From Pseudoxanthomonas mexicana (GTDB lineage Bacteria > Pseudomonadota > Gammaproteobacteria > Xanthomonadales > Xanthomonadaceae): a stretch of DNA of 64,000 bases. The position numbers and the translations under genes are program-made. The stretch is from positions 1 to 64,000 of the forward strand of contig NZ_PDWV01000018.1 in assembly GCF_010093385.1 (NCBI RefSeq), read 5' to 3'. The notes under the pieces were generated by a model that was given only the letters and a program-made list of their open reading frames with translations, ran no database searches and was not told the DNA's origin. This document shows, one piece after another, positions 23,691 through 31,799 of the stretch. Position 1 is the stretch's first letter. Each line of letters starts with the position of its first letter.

Positions 23691-26251
23691 GCCATGACGC
23701 AGCCAGCGAAGGTCTCGACCTGCCGGCGCTCGTCGCCGCGCTGGAGCGCGCCGCTGCCGAACGCGCCCCGGATGACGCCACCGCCCTGCTCCTGCGGCAG
23801 GCACGCGACGCCCTGCTCGCCAAGCAGCAGGAGGCCGACACCGAACGTTCGCGCTATCGCAACCTGTTCGACGCCGTACCCGACCCGGTCAGCATCATCG
23901 CCGAGGACGGCACCGTGCTGGACCTCAACAAGGCCGGCATGCAGGCCTACAAGCGGCCGCGTGAGGAGATCGTCGGGCGCAACATCAACGTGCTCAATCC
24001 GGACCTGCCGCGCGACCACCTGGTGCCGGTCTGGGAAACGCTGAACCGCGGCGAGACCTACGTCATCGAAGTCACCAACATGCGGGGCGACGGCACGCGG
24101 TTCCCGGTGGAAGTGCATTCGGCCAACATCAACTTCGACGGACGCAAGAGCATCGTTGCGGTCGCACGCGACATCAGCTCCCGTCGGCTCGCGGAAATGC
24201 GCTACCGCGAGCTGATGGAGACCATCGACAAAGGGATCGTGGTCAACAACCGCGAGCTGGTGGTGCAGTACTGCAATGGCGCGGCCATGCGCATCTTCGG
24301 GATCCGCGAAGACCAGCGCGTTGGACAGGAACTGGCCCTGGACCGCTGGCACATCGTCGACGAGCACGGGCGCGAGATGCAGCGCCACGAACTGCCCGCG
24401 CAGCGTGCGCTGGACACCGGGCAGATGGTGGAAAGCGTGCTGCTGGGCATGTACCACCGGGAGCGCAAGCACCTGATCTGGCTGACCGCCACCTCGGTGC
24501 CGCAGTTCGCCCCCGGCGAAAGCCGACCGTCGCAGGTGACCACGCTGTTCAGCGACGTCACCGAACTCAAGCGCGACAGCGCGCTGTTCGACCGCGCGCA
24601 GTCACTGGCCCACATCGGCGGTTGGGAATGGGACATCGGCCGCGACCGCGTCTACCTGACCGACGAGGCCCAACGCATCCTCGGCGCGGCGCGCCCGCTG
24701 GTGACGCTGGACGACGTGCTGTCCTGCCTGCGCGAATCCGACCGCCACCGCCTGCGTGGCGCGCTGGACCTGATCACCGCCGGCGGCCAGGGCTTCGACC
24801 TGGAGCTGCAGGGCACGCAGGCCGACGGACACCCGTTCTGGATCCGCGTGATCGGCGACGCCGAACCCGGCGATCCGGGAGCCTCGCGGATCACCGGCAC
24901 CATGCAGGACATCTCCCAGGACAAGCAGGCCGAGGAGACGCTGCGCATCCAGGCGCGCACCGATCCGCTGACCGGCCTGATGAACCGCGATGCCGTGCTG
25001 ACCGAACTGGGCGCGCGCCTGGCCGACCCCGAACGCGCGCAGGTGGCGGTGCTGTACATCGACCTGGACCGCTTCAAGATGGTCAACGACGTGCTGGGGC
25101 ACAACGCCGGCGACGAACTGCTGGTGCAGGCCTCGGACCGCATCCGCGGCGCGGTGGGTACCGATGGCATGATCGCGCGCTTCGGCGGCGACGAGTTCCT
25201 GGTGATCTGCGATGCCGGCGAGGATCCGCATCTTCCGGAAAAGCTGGCGCATGCGGTGCTGGGGGCGTTCGCCGATGCCTTCCGCTTCGGCAAGGACGAG
25301 TTCGCCATCACCGCCAGCATCGGCCTGGCCGTTTCCCCCAGCGACGGCCTGCGTCCGCAGCAGCTGATCCAGAACGCCGACATCGCGATGTACGACAGCA
25401 AGCATCGCGCGCGCAACGGCTGGCAGAGCTTCACCCAGGAGCTTGCGCAGCGCCAGCAGGACCGCCTGCAGATCGAGACGCAGCTGCGGCGGGCGGTGGA
25501 CAACGAGGAATTCCGGCTGGTCTACCAGCCCCAGGTGGACCTGCGCAACGGACGCATCATCGCCGGCGAAGCACTGATCCGCTGGCAGAACCACCAGCTG
25601 GGAGAACTGCGGCCGGACGTGTTCATCAGCCATGCGGAGACGACAGGCGACATCGTCCGCATAGGCAGCTGGGTGCTGCGCGAAGCCTGCCGGCAGGTGG
25701 CGGCGTGGCGCGACCAGGGGCTGGGCATCGTGCGGGTGGCGGTGAACGTGTCGTACCGCCAGTTCGCCGGCGACGACCTGGCCGACCGCGTGCGCGCGAT
25801 CCTGACCGAGTTCGACCTGCCCGGCGCGGCGCTGGAGCTGGAGTTCACCGAGCGCGTGTTGATCGAGGACGCCCCCGCCACGCTGCGCACCTTCGCCGAC
25901 CTGCGCCAGTTGGGCGTGATGCTGACCATCGACGACTTCGGCGAAGGCTACAGCGCGCTGAACTACCTGCGCCGCCTGCCCATCCACGGCCTGAAGCTCA
26001 GCCCGCTGTTCACCGAGGGCGTGCCCAACAACCGCTCGGACGTGGCCGTCTGCCAGGCCGTCTCGGCCATCGCCCGCAGCCTGGGCCTGGGCCTGGTGGC
26101 CGAAGGCGTCGAGTCGGAGGCCCAGCGGCAGTTCCTGCTGAATCTCGGCGTCCCCGTCGGCCAGGGCTTCCTGTTCGCGCCCGGCCTGTCGCCGGACGAA
26201 TTCGCGCGGCGGCTGGCCGACGCCCCGCTGGAGCGGGTGCTGCACGCCTGA
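23687..26251 (+). CDS. PAS-PAS-GGDEF-EAL cyclic-di-GMP enzyme
   Basis: An 854-residue soluble protein. PAS domains are seen at about 60-165 (FDAVPDPVSIIAEDGTVLDL), 175-300 (GIVVNNRELVVQYCNGAAM) and a third near 305-415 (SLAHIGGWEWDIGRDRVYL). The GGDEF domain at about 425-585 has an intact active site (RFGGDEF near residue 500) but no RxxD inhibitory site at the usual offset. The EAL domain at about 600-845 keeps GEALIRW, FTERVLIED, TIDDFGEGYSALNYL and AEGVE, although the usual LKIDRSF is LKLSPLF, so phosphodiesterase activity is uncertain. It starts within the HMG-CoA lyase stop codon (ATGA), coupling it to leucine catabolism. The PAS ligands are unknown. Confidence 0.92.
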   Translation: MSHDAASEGLDLPALVAALERAAAERAPDDATALLLRQARDALLAKQQEADTERSRYRNLFDAVPDPVSIIAEDGTVLDLNKAGMQAYKRPREEIVGRNINVLNPDLPRDHLVPVWETLNRGETYVIEVTNMRGDGTRFPVEVHSANINFDGRKSIVAVARDISSRRLAEMRYRELMETIDKGIVVNNRELVVQYCNGAAMRIFGIREDQRVGQELALDRWHIVDEHGREMQRHELPAQRALDTGQMVESVLLGMYHRERKHLIWLTATSVPQFAPGESRPSQVTTLFSDVTELKRDSALFDRAQSLAHIGGWEWDIGRDRVYLTDEAQRILGAARPLVTLDDVLSCLRESDRHRLRGALDLITAGGQGFDLELQGTQADGHPFWIRVIGDAEPGDPGASRITGTMQDISQDKQAEETLRIQARTDPLTGLMNRDAVLTELGARLADPERAQVAVLYIDLDRFKMVNDVLGHNAGDELLVQASDRIRGAVGTDGMIARFGGDEFLVICDAGEDPHLPEKLAHAVLGAFADAFRFGKDEFAITASIGLAVSPSDGLRPQQLIQNADIAMYDSKHRARNGWQSFTQELAQRQQDRLQIETQLRRAVDNEEFRLVYQPQVDLRNGRIIAGEALIRWQNHQLGELRPDVFISHAETTGDIVRIGSWVLREACRQVAAWRDQGLGIVRVAVNVSYRQFAGDDLADRVRAILTEFDLPGAALELEFTERVLIEDAPATLRTFADLRQLGVMLTIDDFGEGYSALNYLRRLPIHGLKLSPLFTEGVPNNRSDVAVCQAVSAIARSLGLGLVAEGVESEAQRQFLLNLGVPVGQGFLFAPGLSPDEFARRLADAPLERVLHA

Positions 26252-26265
26252 GCGTGATGATCCCT

Positions 26266-26409
26266 GTAGGAGCGACGTCAGTCGCGACCGGAGACCTTCC
26301 GCTCCCACGTCCTCATTCGCAGGCCACGAACCCCGGGGCGCCTTGCTTACCGGCCCGACAAGGGGCACTGCCGGTCATGGTTCGCGGTCGCGACTGACGT
26401 CGCTCCTAC
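26266..26409. repeat. GTAG-headed inverted REP pair (GCGACGTCAGTCGCGACC type)
   Basis: GTAGGAGCGACGTCAGTCGC and the reverse complement of the same arm bracket 144 bases; the arm is at least 24 bases and essentially perfect at both ends. The identical arm pair recurs at 52385-52524. The interior (CCGGAGACCTTCCGCTCC and onward) is unique and non-coding. Confidence 0.8.
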
Positions 26410-26480
26410 AGTGGGTCCATGGCGCCCTCGCCACCCGCCATCGCGTAAAATGCCGGCCTTTTCCGCAGCAGGTCCGCCGC

Positions 26481-27251
26481 ATGCAGCTTTCCGATACCCG
26501 CGCCGTCATCACCGGCGGCGTCTCCGGCCTCGGCCTGGCCGTCGCCCGCCATCTCGTCGCCCCCGGCGGCCAGGCCGCGCTGTTCGACGTCAACGACGAC
26601 AAGGGTGCTGCGGCCGTCGCCGAGCTCGGCGAGGCCAACGTCCGCTACTTTCGCACCGACGTGACCGATGAGGCCGGCGTGGCCGCCAACATCGCCGCGG
26701 CGAAGGACGCCCTGGGCGGGCTGAATGCCGCGATCAACTGCGCCGGCATCCTCGGTGCCGGCCGGGTGCTGGGCAAGGAGGCGCCGATGCCGCTGTCCAC
26801 CTTCCAGACCACGGTGATGGTCAACCTGGTGGGCAGCTTCAACGTGGCCAAGGCCGCCGCCGACCTCATGCAGCACAACGCGCCGAACGCGGACGGCGAG
26901 CGTGGCGTGATCGTCAACACGGCGAGCGTGGCGGCGTACGAAGGCCAGATCGGCCAGGCGGCGTACTCGGCATCGAAGGGCGGCGTGGTCGGCATGACCC
27001 TGCCGATGGCGCGCGAGCTGTCGCGCTTCGGCATCCGCGTGATGACGGTGGCCCCGGGCATCTTCTGGACCCCGATGGTCGATGGCATGCCGGAAGCCGT
27101 GCAGCAATCGCTCAGCGCCTCGATTCCCTTCCCGTCCCGCCTGGGCAAACCGGAAGAATTCGCCGACCTCGTCGCCTACATCCTGGGCAACACGTACCTC
27201 AACGGCGAGACGATCCGCCTGGACGGCGCCGTGCGTCTGGCGCCGAAGTGA
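26481..27251 (+). CDS. SDR, 3-hydroxy(2-methyl)acyl-CoA dehydrogenase type II-like
   Basis: A 256-residue short-chain dehydrogenase. Nucleotide-binding VITGGVSGLGLAVARHL and NAG-like NCAGILGAG; catalytic Ser in NTASVAAYEG and YSASKGG (Tyr/Lys). The overall pattern (FDVNDDKGAAAVAELGE, TVAPGIFWTPMVDGMPEAVQ, SIPFPSRLGKPEEFADLV) resembles the HSD10-type 3-hydroxyacyl-CoA dehydrogenase that oxidises 2-methyl-3-hydroxybutyryl-CoA in isoleucine degradation. That fits the adjacent branched-chain catabolism genes, but the exact substrate is inferred. The ATG at 26481 is preceded by AGCAGG. Longer upstream frames begin in the REP pair and are rejected. Confidence 0.85.
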   Translation: MQLSDTRAVITGGVSGLGLAVARHLVAPGGQAALFDVNDDKGAAAVAELGEANVRYFRTDVTDEAGVAANIAAAKDALGGLNAAINCAGILGAGRVLGKEAPMPLSTFQTTVMVNLVGSFNVAKAAADLMQHNAPNADGERGVIVNTASVAAYEGQIGQAAYSASKGGVVGMTLPMARELSRFGIRVMTVAPGIFWTPMVDGMPEAVQQSLSASIPFPSRLGKPEEFADLVAYILGNTYLNGETIRLDGAVRLAPK

Positions 27252-27255
27252 GGCG

Positions 27256-27365
27256 GAAGCGGGAACGGACGGCGGGAACGGGAAACAGGGAATGACAGTT
27301 CCCCGCCGCCTACCGACTCGCAGCGCACCCTCGTTCCCCACTCCCTGCTCCGCATTCCCGCTTTT
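27256..27365. repeat. GGGAACGGGAA-type intergenic repeat pair
   Basis: GCGGGAACGGACGGCGGGAA and GGGAAACAGGGAATGAC on the left face the pyrimidine-rich counterpart GTTCCCCACTCCCTGCTCCG and ATTCCCGCTTTTCCC on the right, making a long imperfect inverted repeat that fills the gap between the SDR gene and efpL. The same motif occurs in frame inside icmF. Confidence 0.6.
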
Positions 27366-27380
27366 CCCAACGGATATCTC

Positions 27381-27947
27381 ATGAAAGCTTTCGACATCAA
27401 GAAAGGCAACGTCGTCGAACACAACGGCGGCGTGTACCAGATCCGCGACATCGAGCGCAGCTCGCCGCAGGGCCGCGGCGGCAACGTGCGCTTCCGTTTC
27501 ATCATGTACAGCGTGCCGGGTGGCAACAAGCTGGACGCCAGCTTCGACGCCGACGACAACCTGTCCGAAGTGGAGCTGCTGCGCCGCCAGGCCACGTATT
27601 CGTACAAGGACGGCGATGCGTTCGTGTTCCTCGACGATGAGGACTACACGCCGTACACGCTGGACGCCAACGTCATCGGCGACGACGCCGGTTACATCAC
27701 CGACGGCCTGAGCGGCTGCTACGTGCAGGTGATCGACGAACTGCCGGTCGCGCTGCAGCTGCCGCAGCACGTCACGCTGGAAGTGGTGGAAACGCCGCCG
27801 GAACTGAAGGGCGGCACCGCCACCAAGCGCCCGAAACCGGCCAGGCTCAGCACCGGCATCGAAATCATGGTGCCGGAGTACATCACCACCGGCGAGCGCA
27901 TCCTGGTCAACACGACCACGGGCGAATTCGGCGGCCGGGCGGACTGA
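27381..27947 (+). CDS. efpL: Elongation factor P-like protein EfpL (YeiP)
   Basis: A 188-residue three-domain OB-fold protein: [20 protein letters not shown] (KOW-like N-terminal domain), a loop [14 protein letters not shown] where EF-P carries its modified residue, and the YeiP-type C-terminus ([31 protein letters not shown]). Compared with EF-P, the tip has the R/G-rich SSPQGRGG loop that distinguishes EfpL, which rescues ribosomes stalled at Pro-rich and some other motifs without modification. It is probably monocistronic, preceded by a repeat and convergent with the next gene (7-base gap). Confidence 0.93.
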   Translation: MKAFDIKKGNVVEHNGGVYQIRDIERSSPQGRGGNVRFRFIMYSVPGGNKLDASFDADDNLSEVELLRRQATYSYKDGDAFVFLDDEDYTPYTLDANVIGDDAGYITDGLSGCYVQVIDELPVALQLPQHVTLEVVETPPELKGGTATKRPKPARLSTGIEIMVPEYITTGERILVNTTTGEFGGRAD

Positions 27948-27954
27948 TCCGCGC

Positions 27955-29775
27955 TCAGGGTGCGCCTGCGGCCAAGGCCCGCAGGCGCGCGCCGATGGCA
28001 TCCACATTGGCCTCGATGCCGCGCAGGGTCTCGCGCTGTTCCTCGGGAAGCCAACGTTCCAGGTCGCGACGCAGCGCGGCATCTTCGTTCCGCAACCGCG
28101 CCACCCTCGCCTGCGCTTCGGCGACGATACGCGTCCGTTCCTCAGTCTGCGGCAATCCATAGCCCTCTCCCGCGAGTTCGGCGGGCCGGCTTACGAAGCT
28201 GGTATCCCCCAGCCATGCCTTCAGCGCTTCCACCGCGGCCGCGGCACCGTCGGGCATGTCGCGCCCGAGATAGCGCCGCTTGAGTTCGTCGCGCAGCAGG
28301 AGCTGCTGCCGGCGCTGCGCCGCATGCTCCAGTACCAGCAGGGCCGCGCTCGCCTTCAGGTCCGCCTTCGACAACCAGCGCGCGCGCTCGCCAGGCGGCA
28401 GCGCCAGCCACGCATGCGCATCCCGTTGCGGCAGCGCCAGCGCATCGCGCGCGACCGAGAACAGCGCCTCGTAGCGCGCACTCGCCGGTTCGAAGTAATC
28501 CCCCAGGCGGCGGGCCTCATCGGCGTTGTCGAGTGGACGGCGATCGGCGATGTCTTCCCGCTCCAGCTTCCGCAGCAGGCCGGTGGGCGTGATGCTCGCC
28601 AGCGAGGCGTCCGCGAGCCGTGGGATACCGTCGTGAAGCAGCTTCCACGTCTCCACCGCGCAGTTGTTGCCGATGAAGTAGTAGCGCCCGTCGTAGCTCC
28701 AGTGCAGTTGCGCGGCCCGCTCCAGCAGCGATGCAATTTCGTCCTCCTGCAAGCGCAGCGGGATGGACTGCAGGCCACGCAGCTCGACCCGGGTGTACTC
28801 CTCGATCACCTGGTCCAGCGGCAGCAGGAACAGGCGCGACGGATACGAGCCGGTCAATCCGCGCCAGCCGGAGATCTGCACGTCGCCCACGAAGGCGCGG
28901 AACGACAGCACGCGATGATGGGCCAGGTCCAGCCTGCAGTCGGGCCCCGGCGTGCGTCCCGGCGCGCACACGACCAGCCTCAGCATGCTGTGTCCCCAGC
29001 GGCTCATCGCCTGCGTGTTGCCTTCGGCCAGCAGGTAGTCCACCTCGTAGACGCGGGCGGGATCCAGCGCCAGCAACGAGGCCTCGCCCGCCTCGGCATC
29101 CACGTCCAGGAACGGCAACCCGGGTGCGCAGGCATGCGCCGTCGCCGGCACCCTGAAGTGGGCCGAGAAGTGGCGATGCAGCGCCGGACGCCGACAAGCG
29201 TAGGAAGGGTCGAGCACGAAATGCTCGAGATTCACCGCTACGAATTCGGCAGGTCGTTCCAGCTCATAAGGATCGGGCGTACGCGCGACGAAATCGTTGC
29301 GGGAACGACGCCCCGCGACGGCAAACACGCTGCGCTGCCATCCCGCCAGATCGCGCAGGCGCGGATCGCCGGACAGGACGTTGCGCTGCGCACGGTCGTA
29401 GGCGTGGGCCAGTTCGTGTACCAGCGCACGACGGACCACGCTCAACCCGGCATCGTACGGCGACACGCCGTCGCGCGACCGCCATGCCTGCAGCAGCCGG
29501 CGCGGCAGCAGGATGCGATGGCCGACCCGTCGGCCGGCGACGTGCGCGGGCAGTCCGTCACGCCATTCCAGGACGAGCCCGGCTGGCAAGCCGTCGCGCC
29601 ATGCCTGCGGCAGACGCGGCAGCACCTCGTCGACCAGCGCCTGCGTCGCGACGACATCTTCCGTGGCGAGATGTGTGGGATCGATGTCGAGCGCGGACGC
29701 CGTCGCCACCGGGCCCAGCCACGCCCACAGCAGGAGCGCGGCGATGCGCCGGCCCCGGGGCCGACGCGGGTGCAT
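27955..29775 (-). CDS. Periplasmic DUF4105 (Lnb-like) protein with HExxH domain
   Basis: A 606-residue exported protein (signal RIAALLLWAWLGPVATASA). The N-terminal region at about 100-200 contains ALVHELAHAYDRA, a zinc-peptidase-like HExxH helix, with ELERPAEFVAVNLEHFV as a possible third-ligand region. The middle region (YEVDYLLAEGNTQAMSRWGHSML, DLAHHRVLSFRAFVGD, YYFIGNNCAVETWKLL) matches DUF4105, a papain/NlpC-like fold that Pfam links to the lipoprotein N-acyltransferase Lnb; the His of WGHSM and the Cys of GNNCAVE are the expected catalytic pair. A C-terminal charged helical domain follows. It overlaps the DUF2388 gene by one base. Zinc-peptidase activity and transacylase activity are both inferred. 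Confidence 0.75.
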   Translation of the reverse strand: MHPRRPRGRRIAALLLWAWLGPVATASALDIDPTHLATEDVVATQALVDEVLPRLPQAWRDGLPAGLVLEWRDGLPAHVAGRRVGHRILLPRRLLQAWRSRDGVSPYDAGLSVVRRALVHELAHAYDRAQRNVLSGDPRLRDLAGWQRSVFAVAGRRSRNDFVARTPDPYELERPAEFVAVNLEHFVLDPSYACRRPALHRHFSAHFRVPATAHACAPGLPFLDVDAEAGEASLLALDPARVYEVDYLLAEGNTQAMSRWGHSMLRLVVCAPGRTPGPDCRLDLAHHRVLSFRAFVGDVQISGWRGLTGSYPSRLFLLPLDQVIEEYTRVELRGLQSIPLRLQEDEIASLLERAAQLHWSYDGRYYFIGNNCAVETWKLLHDGIPRLADASLASITPTGLLRKLEREDIADRRPLDNADEARRLGDYFEPASARYEALFSVARDALALPQRDAHAWLALPPGERARWLSKADLKASAALLVLEHAAQRRQQLLLRDELKRRYLGRDMPDGAAAAVEALKAWLGDTSFVSRPAELAGEGYGLPQTEERTRIVAEAQARVARLRNEDAALRRDLERWLPEEQRETLRGIEANVDAIGARLRALAAGAP

Positions 29776-30074
29776 CAACGGGCCAGGATGGCCTGCGCCA
29801 GCTGCATGTCGCTGGCGCGACGCGCGGCTTCGTCCGTTTCGCGCAGGTGGCGCAGCGCGGCTTCCAGCTGGGCCCCACGGATGCGGCCATTGCTGGCCAC
29901 GAAACTGGCGGCATCCTCGCGAGCCTGGACGACGATCTTGTCGTCGCCGGAGGAGCTGTCGGACGAGGCCGACGAACCGGCCGAGGAAGCGCCTGCCGAC
30001 GAACCGGCGAAGCTGCCGGCGAGTACCGGCACGGAGAACGCCAGCAGCACGCCGGCCAGGATCAATCGGGACAT
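29775..30074 (-). CDS. DUF2388-family secreted small protein
   Basis: A 99-residue protein from the ATG at 30074. A signal peptide (SRLILAGVLLAFSVPVLA) is followed by a Ser/Ala/Gly-rich low-complexity stretch (AGSSAGASSAGSSASSDSSS) and then the conserved core DDKIVVQAREDAASFVASNG, RIRGAQLEAALRHLRE, SDMQLAQAILA, which is diagnostic of DUF2388 (TIGR02448). The function is unknown. It is translationally linked to the DUF4105 gene (TGATG), suggesting that the two act together in the envelope. Confidence 0.85.
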   Translation of the reverse strand: MSRLILAGVLLAFSVPVLAGSFAGSSAGASSAGSSASSDSSSGDDKIVVQAREDAASFVASNGRIRGAQLEAALRHLRETDEAARRASDMQLAQAILAR

Positions 30075-30218
30075 GGAGATTTCCACACGGGGGAACGCCG
30101 TGACCGGCGCGGAGCGCAAAGATTACCCGCAAATGCCCGGCGAGCACCTGAATCCGGTGGCTCGCAAGAGCATCGCCCGTATCGTCGCTCCTGCAGGGTT
30201 GCGGGTGCCGAACGCGGG

Positions 30219-31607
30219 TCAGGTGTAGAACAGCTTGCCCGGATTCATCAGGCCGTTGGGATCCAGCACCCGCTTGATGCCCCGCATCACCGCGATCTCT
30301 TCGGCGCTGCGCGTGCTCTCCAGATAGCCCTTCTTCACCAGGCCGATGCCGTGCTCGGCCGAAATGCTGCCCTGATGGCGCTTCAGCGAGGCCGCGAGCA
30401 GCTTGGTGACCTGCTCGCACTGGGTGACGAAGTCCGCGTTCTCCATGCCATCGGGCTTCAGCACGTTGATGTGCAGGTTACCGTCGCCGATATGGCCGAA
30501 CCACACCACCTCGAACTGGGGATACGCCTCGCCCAGCAAAGCCTGGGTCTCGGCCAGGAAAGCCGGCATGGCCGAGATCCGCACCGACACATCGTTCTTG
30601 TACGGCACGTAGCGGGCCAGGGCTTCGGTAATGCCCTCGCGCAGGCGCCACAGCTGCGCGGCCTGCGCGTCGGACTGGCTGATCACGCCGTCGCTGACCC
30701 AGCCCTGCTCCATGCAGGCCTCGAAGGCGGCCATCGCGGCGGCTTCCTTCGCCTCGTCGCCGATGGCGAACTCGGTGACCACGTAGTACGGGTGCACCTC
30801 GTCGAATGGCTTCTGCGCGCCGTGCGCCAGCACATGCTGCAGCGCGCGGTCGGTGAAGAACTCGAACGCCTCCAGCTGCAGGCGCTCGCGGAATGCGGCG
30901 AAGACCTGCATCAGCACCTCGAACGACGGCAGCGCCAGCAGCATGACGTTGGTCGGCGGCGGCGGATCGGTCAGCCGCACGGTGGCTTCCACCACCACGC
31001 CCAGCGTGCCCTCGGACCCGATGAACAGATGGCGCAGGTCGTAGCCGCTGGAGTTCTTGATCAGCGCCTTGTTGAGCTCCAGCACGTCGCCGGCGCCGGT
31101 GACCACCTTCAGGCCGGCGATCCATTCGCGCGTGTTGCCGTAGCGGATCACGCGGATGCCGCCCGCGTTGGTCGCGATGGTGCCGCCGATGGCGCACGAG
31201 CCCCGCGAGGCGAAATCCACCGGATAGACCAGGCCCTGCTCGCGCGCCGCATTGTGCACGGCCTCCAGCGGCATGCCGGCCTGCACCGTCAACGTACGGT
31301 CGACCGCATTGAAATCGATCGCCTGGTTCATGCGTTCCAGGCTGAGCACCAGTTCGCCGTTGGCCGCCACGGCGCCGCCGGACAGGCCGGTGCGGCCGCC
31401 CGACGGCACGAGCGCGACGCGATGCGCGTTGGCCCACTGCACGACGGCCTGGACGTCCTCGACGGTGGCCGGCAACGCGATCGCCAGCGGCGCGGGCGTC
31501 CAGCGCCGGGTCCAGTCGCGGCCGTAGTGTTCGAGGTCGGCGGGATCGGTCTTCAGGCGCAGCCCGGGGGCGGCGTCGAGCAGGGTTTGCAAGCGCGGAT
31601 CGCTCAT
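30219..31607 (-). CDS. FAD-linked oxidase, D-2-hydroxyglutarate/D-lactate dehydrogenase-like
   Basis: A 462-residue flavoprotein of the vanillyl-alcohol-oxidase/GlcD family: FAD pocket VALVPSGGRTGLSGGAV, SRGSCAIGGTIATNAGGIRV, SGYDLRHLFIGSEGTLGVVV; C-terminal GHIGDGNLHINVLKPDG (metal-binding His pair), ISAEHGIGLVKKGYL and DPNGLMNPGKLF. It oxidises a D-2-hydroxy acid and passes electrons to a quinone, ETF or cytochrome. It is divergent from serA, and serine-pathway SerA of other bacteria makes D-2-hydroxyglutarate that is recycled by exactly such a dehydrogenase. D-2-hydroxyglutarate is therefore the most likely substrate. The start at the ATG at 31607 gives the normal family length. Confidence 0.88.
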   Translation of the reverse strand: MSDPRLQTLLDAAPGLRLKTDPADLEHYGRDWTRRWTPAPLAIALPATVEDVQAVVQWANAHRVALVPSGGRTGLSGGAVAANGELVLSLERMNQAIDFNAVDRTLTVQAGMPLEAVHNAAREQGLVYPVDFASRGSCAIGGTIATNAGGIRVIRYGNTREWIAGLKVVTGAGDVLELNKALIKNSSGYDLRHLFIGSEGTLGVVVEATVRLTDPPPPTNVMLLALPSFEVLMQVFAAFRERLQLEAFEFFTDRALQHVLAHGAQKPFDEVHPYYVVTEFAIGDEAKEAAAMAAFEACMEQGWVSDGVISQSDAQAAQLWRLREGITEALARYVPYKNDVSVRISAMPAFLAETQALLGEAYPQFEVVWFGHIGDGNLHINVLKPDGMENADFVTQCEQVTKLLAASLKRHQGSISAEHGIGLVKKGYLESTRSAEEIAVMRGIKRVLDPNGLMNPGKLFYT

Positions 31608-31799
31608 TGCACGGGTGGGTTCTCGGGGGCGCTCAGGGTGCCAGCGATGCCGTGCGGCGTCCAGCCGATGGCGAGGTCGTTTCAGAGGCAACCAAGCCGG
31701 GAAATCGGCAACCGAGCATTCCATCCCGCGCCGCAGCATCGACGGCGCGCATCTGGCATAGTGACGACCCCTTTCCATCCCCCGCACGACCTTCCGGCA

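Noticed and set aside
26343-26480. Extended N-terminus of the SDR starting in the REP pair
   Set aside because: It translates the repeat and runs through a non-coding gap; the ATG at 26481 gives normal family length.
30168-30198. REP-like half near the FAD-oxidase stop (GCATCGCCCGTATCGTCGCTCC)
   Set aside because: Resembles a degenerate REP arm but has no GTAG head or partner; too weak to annotate.
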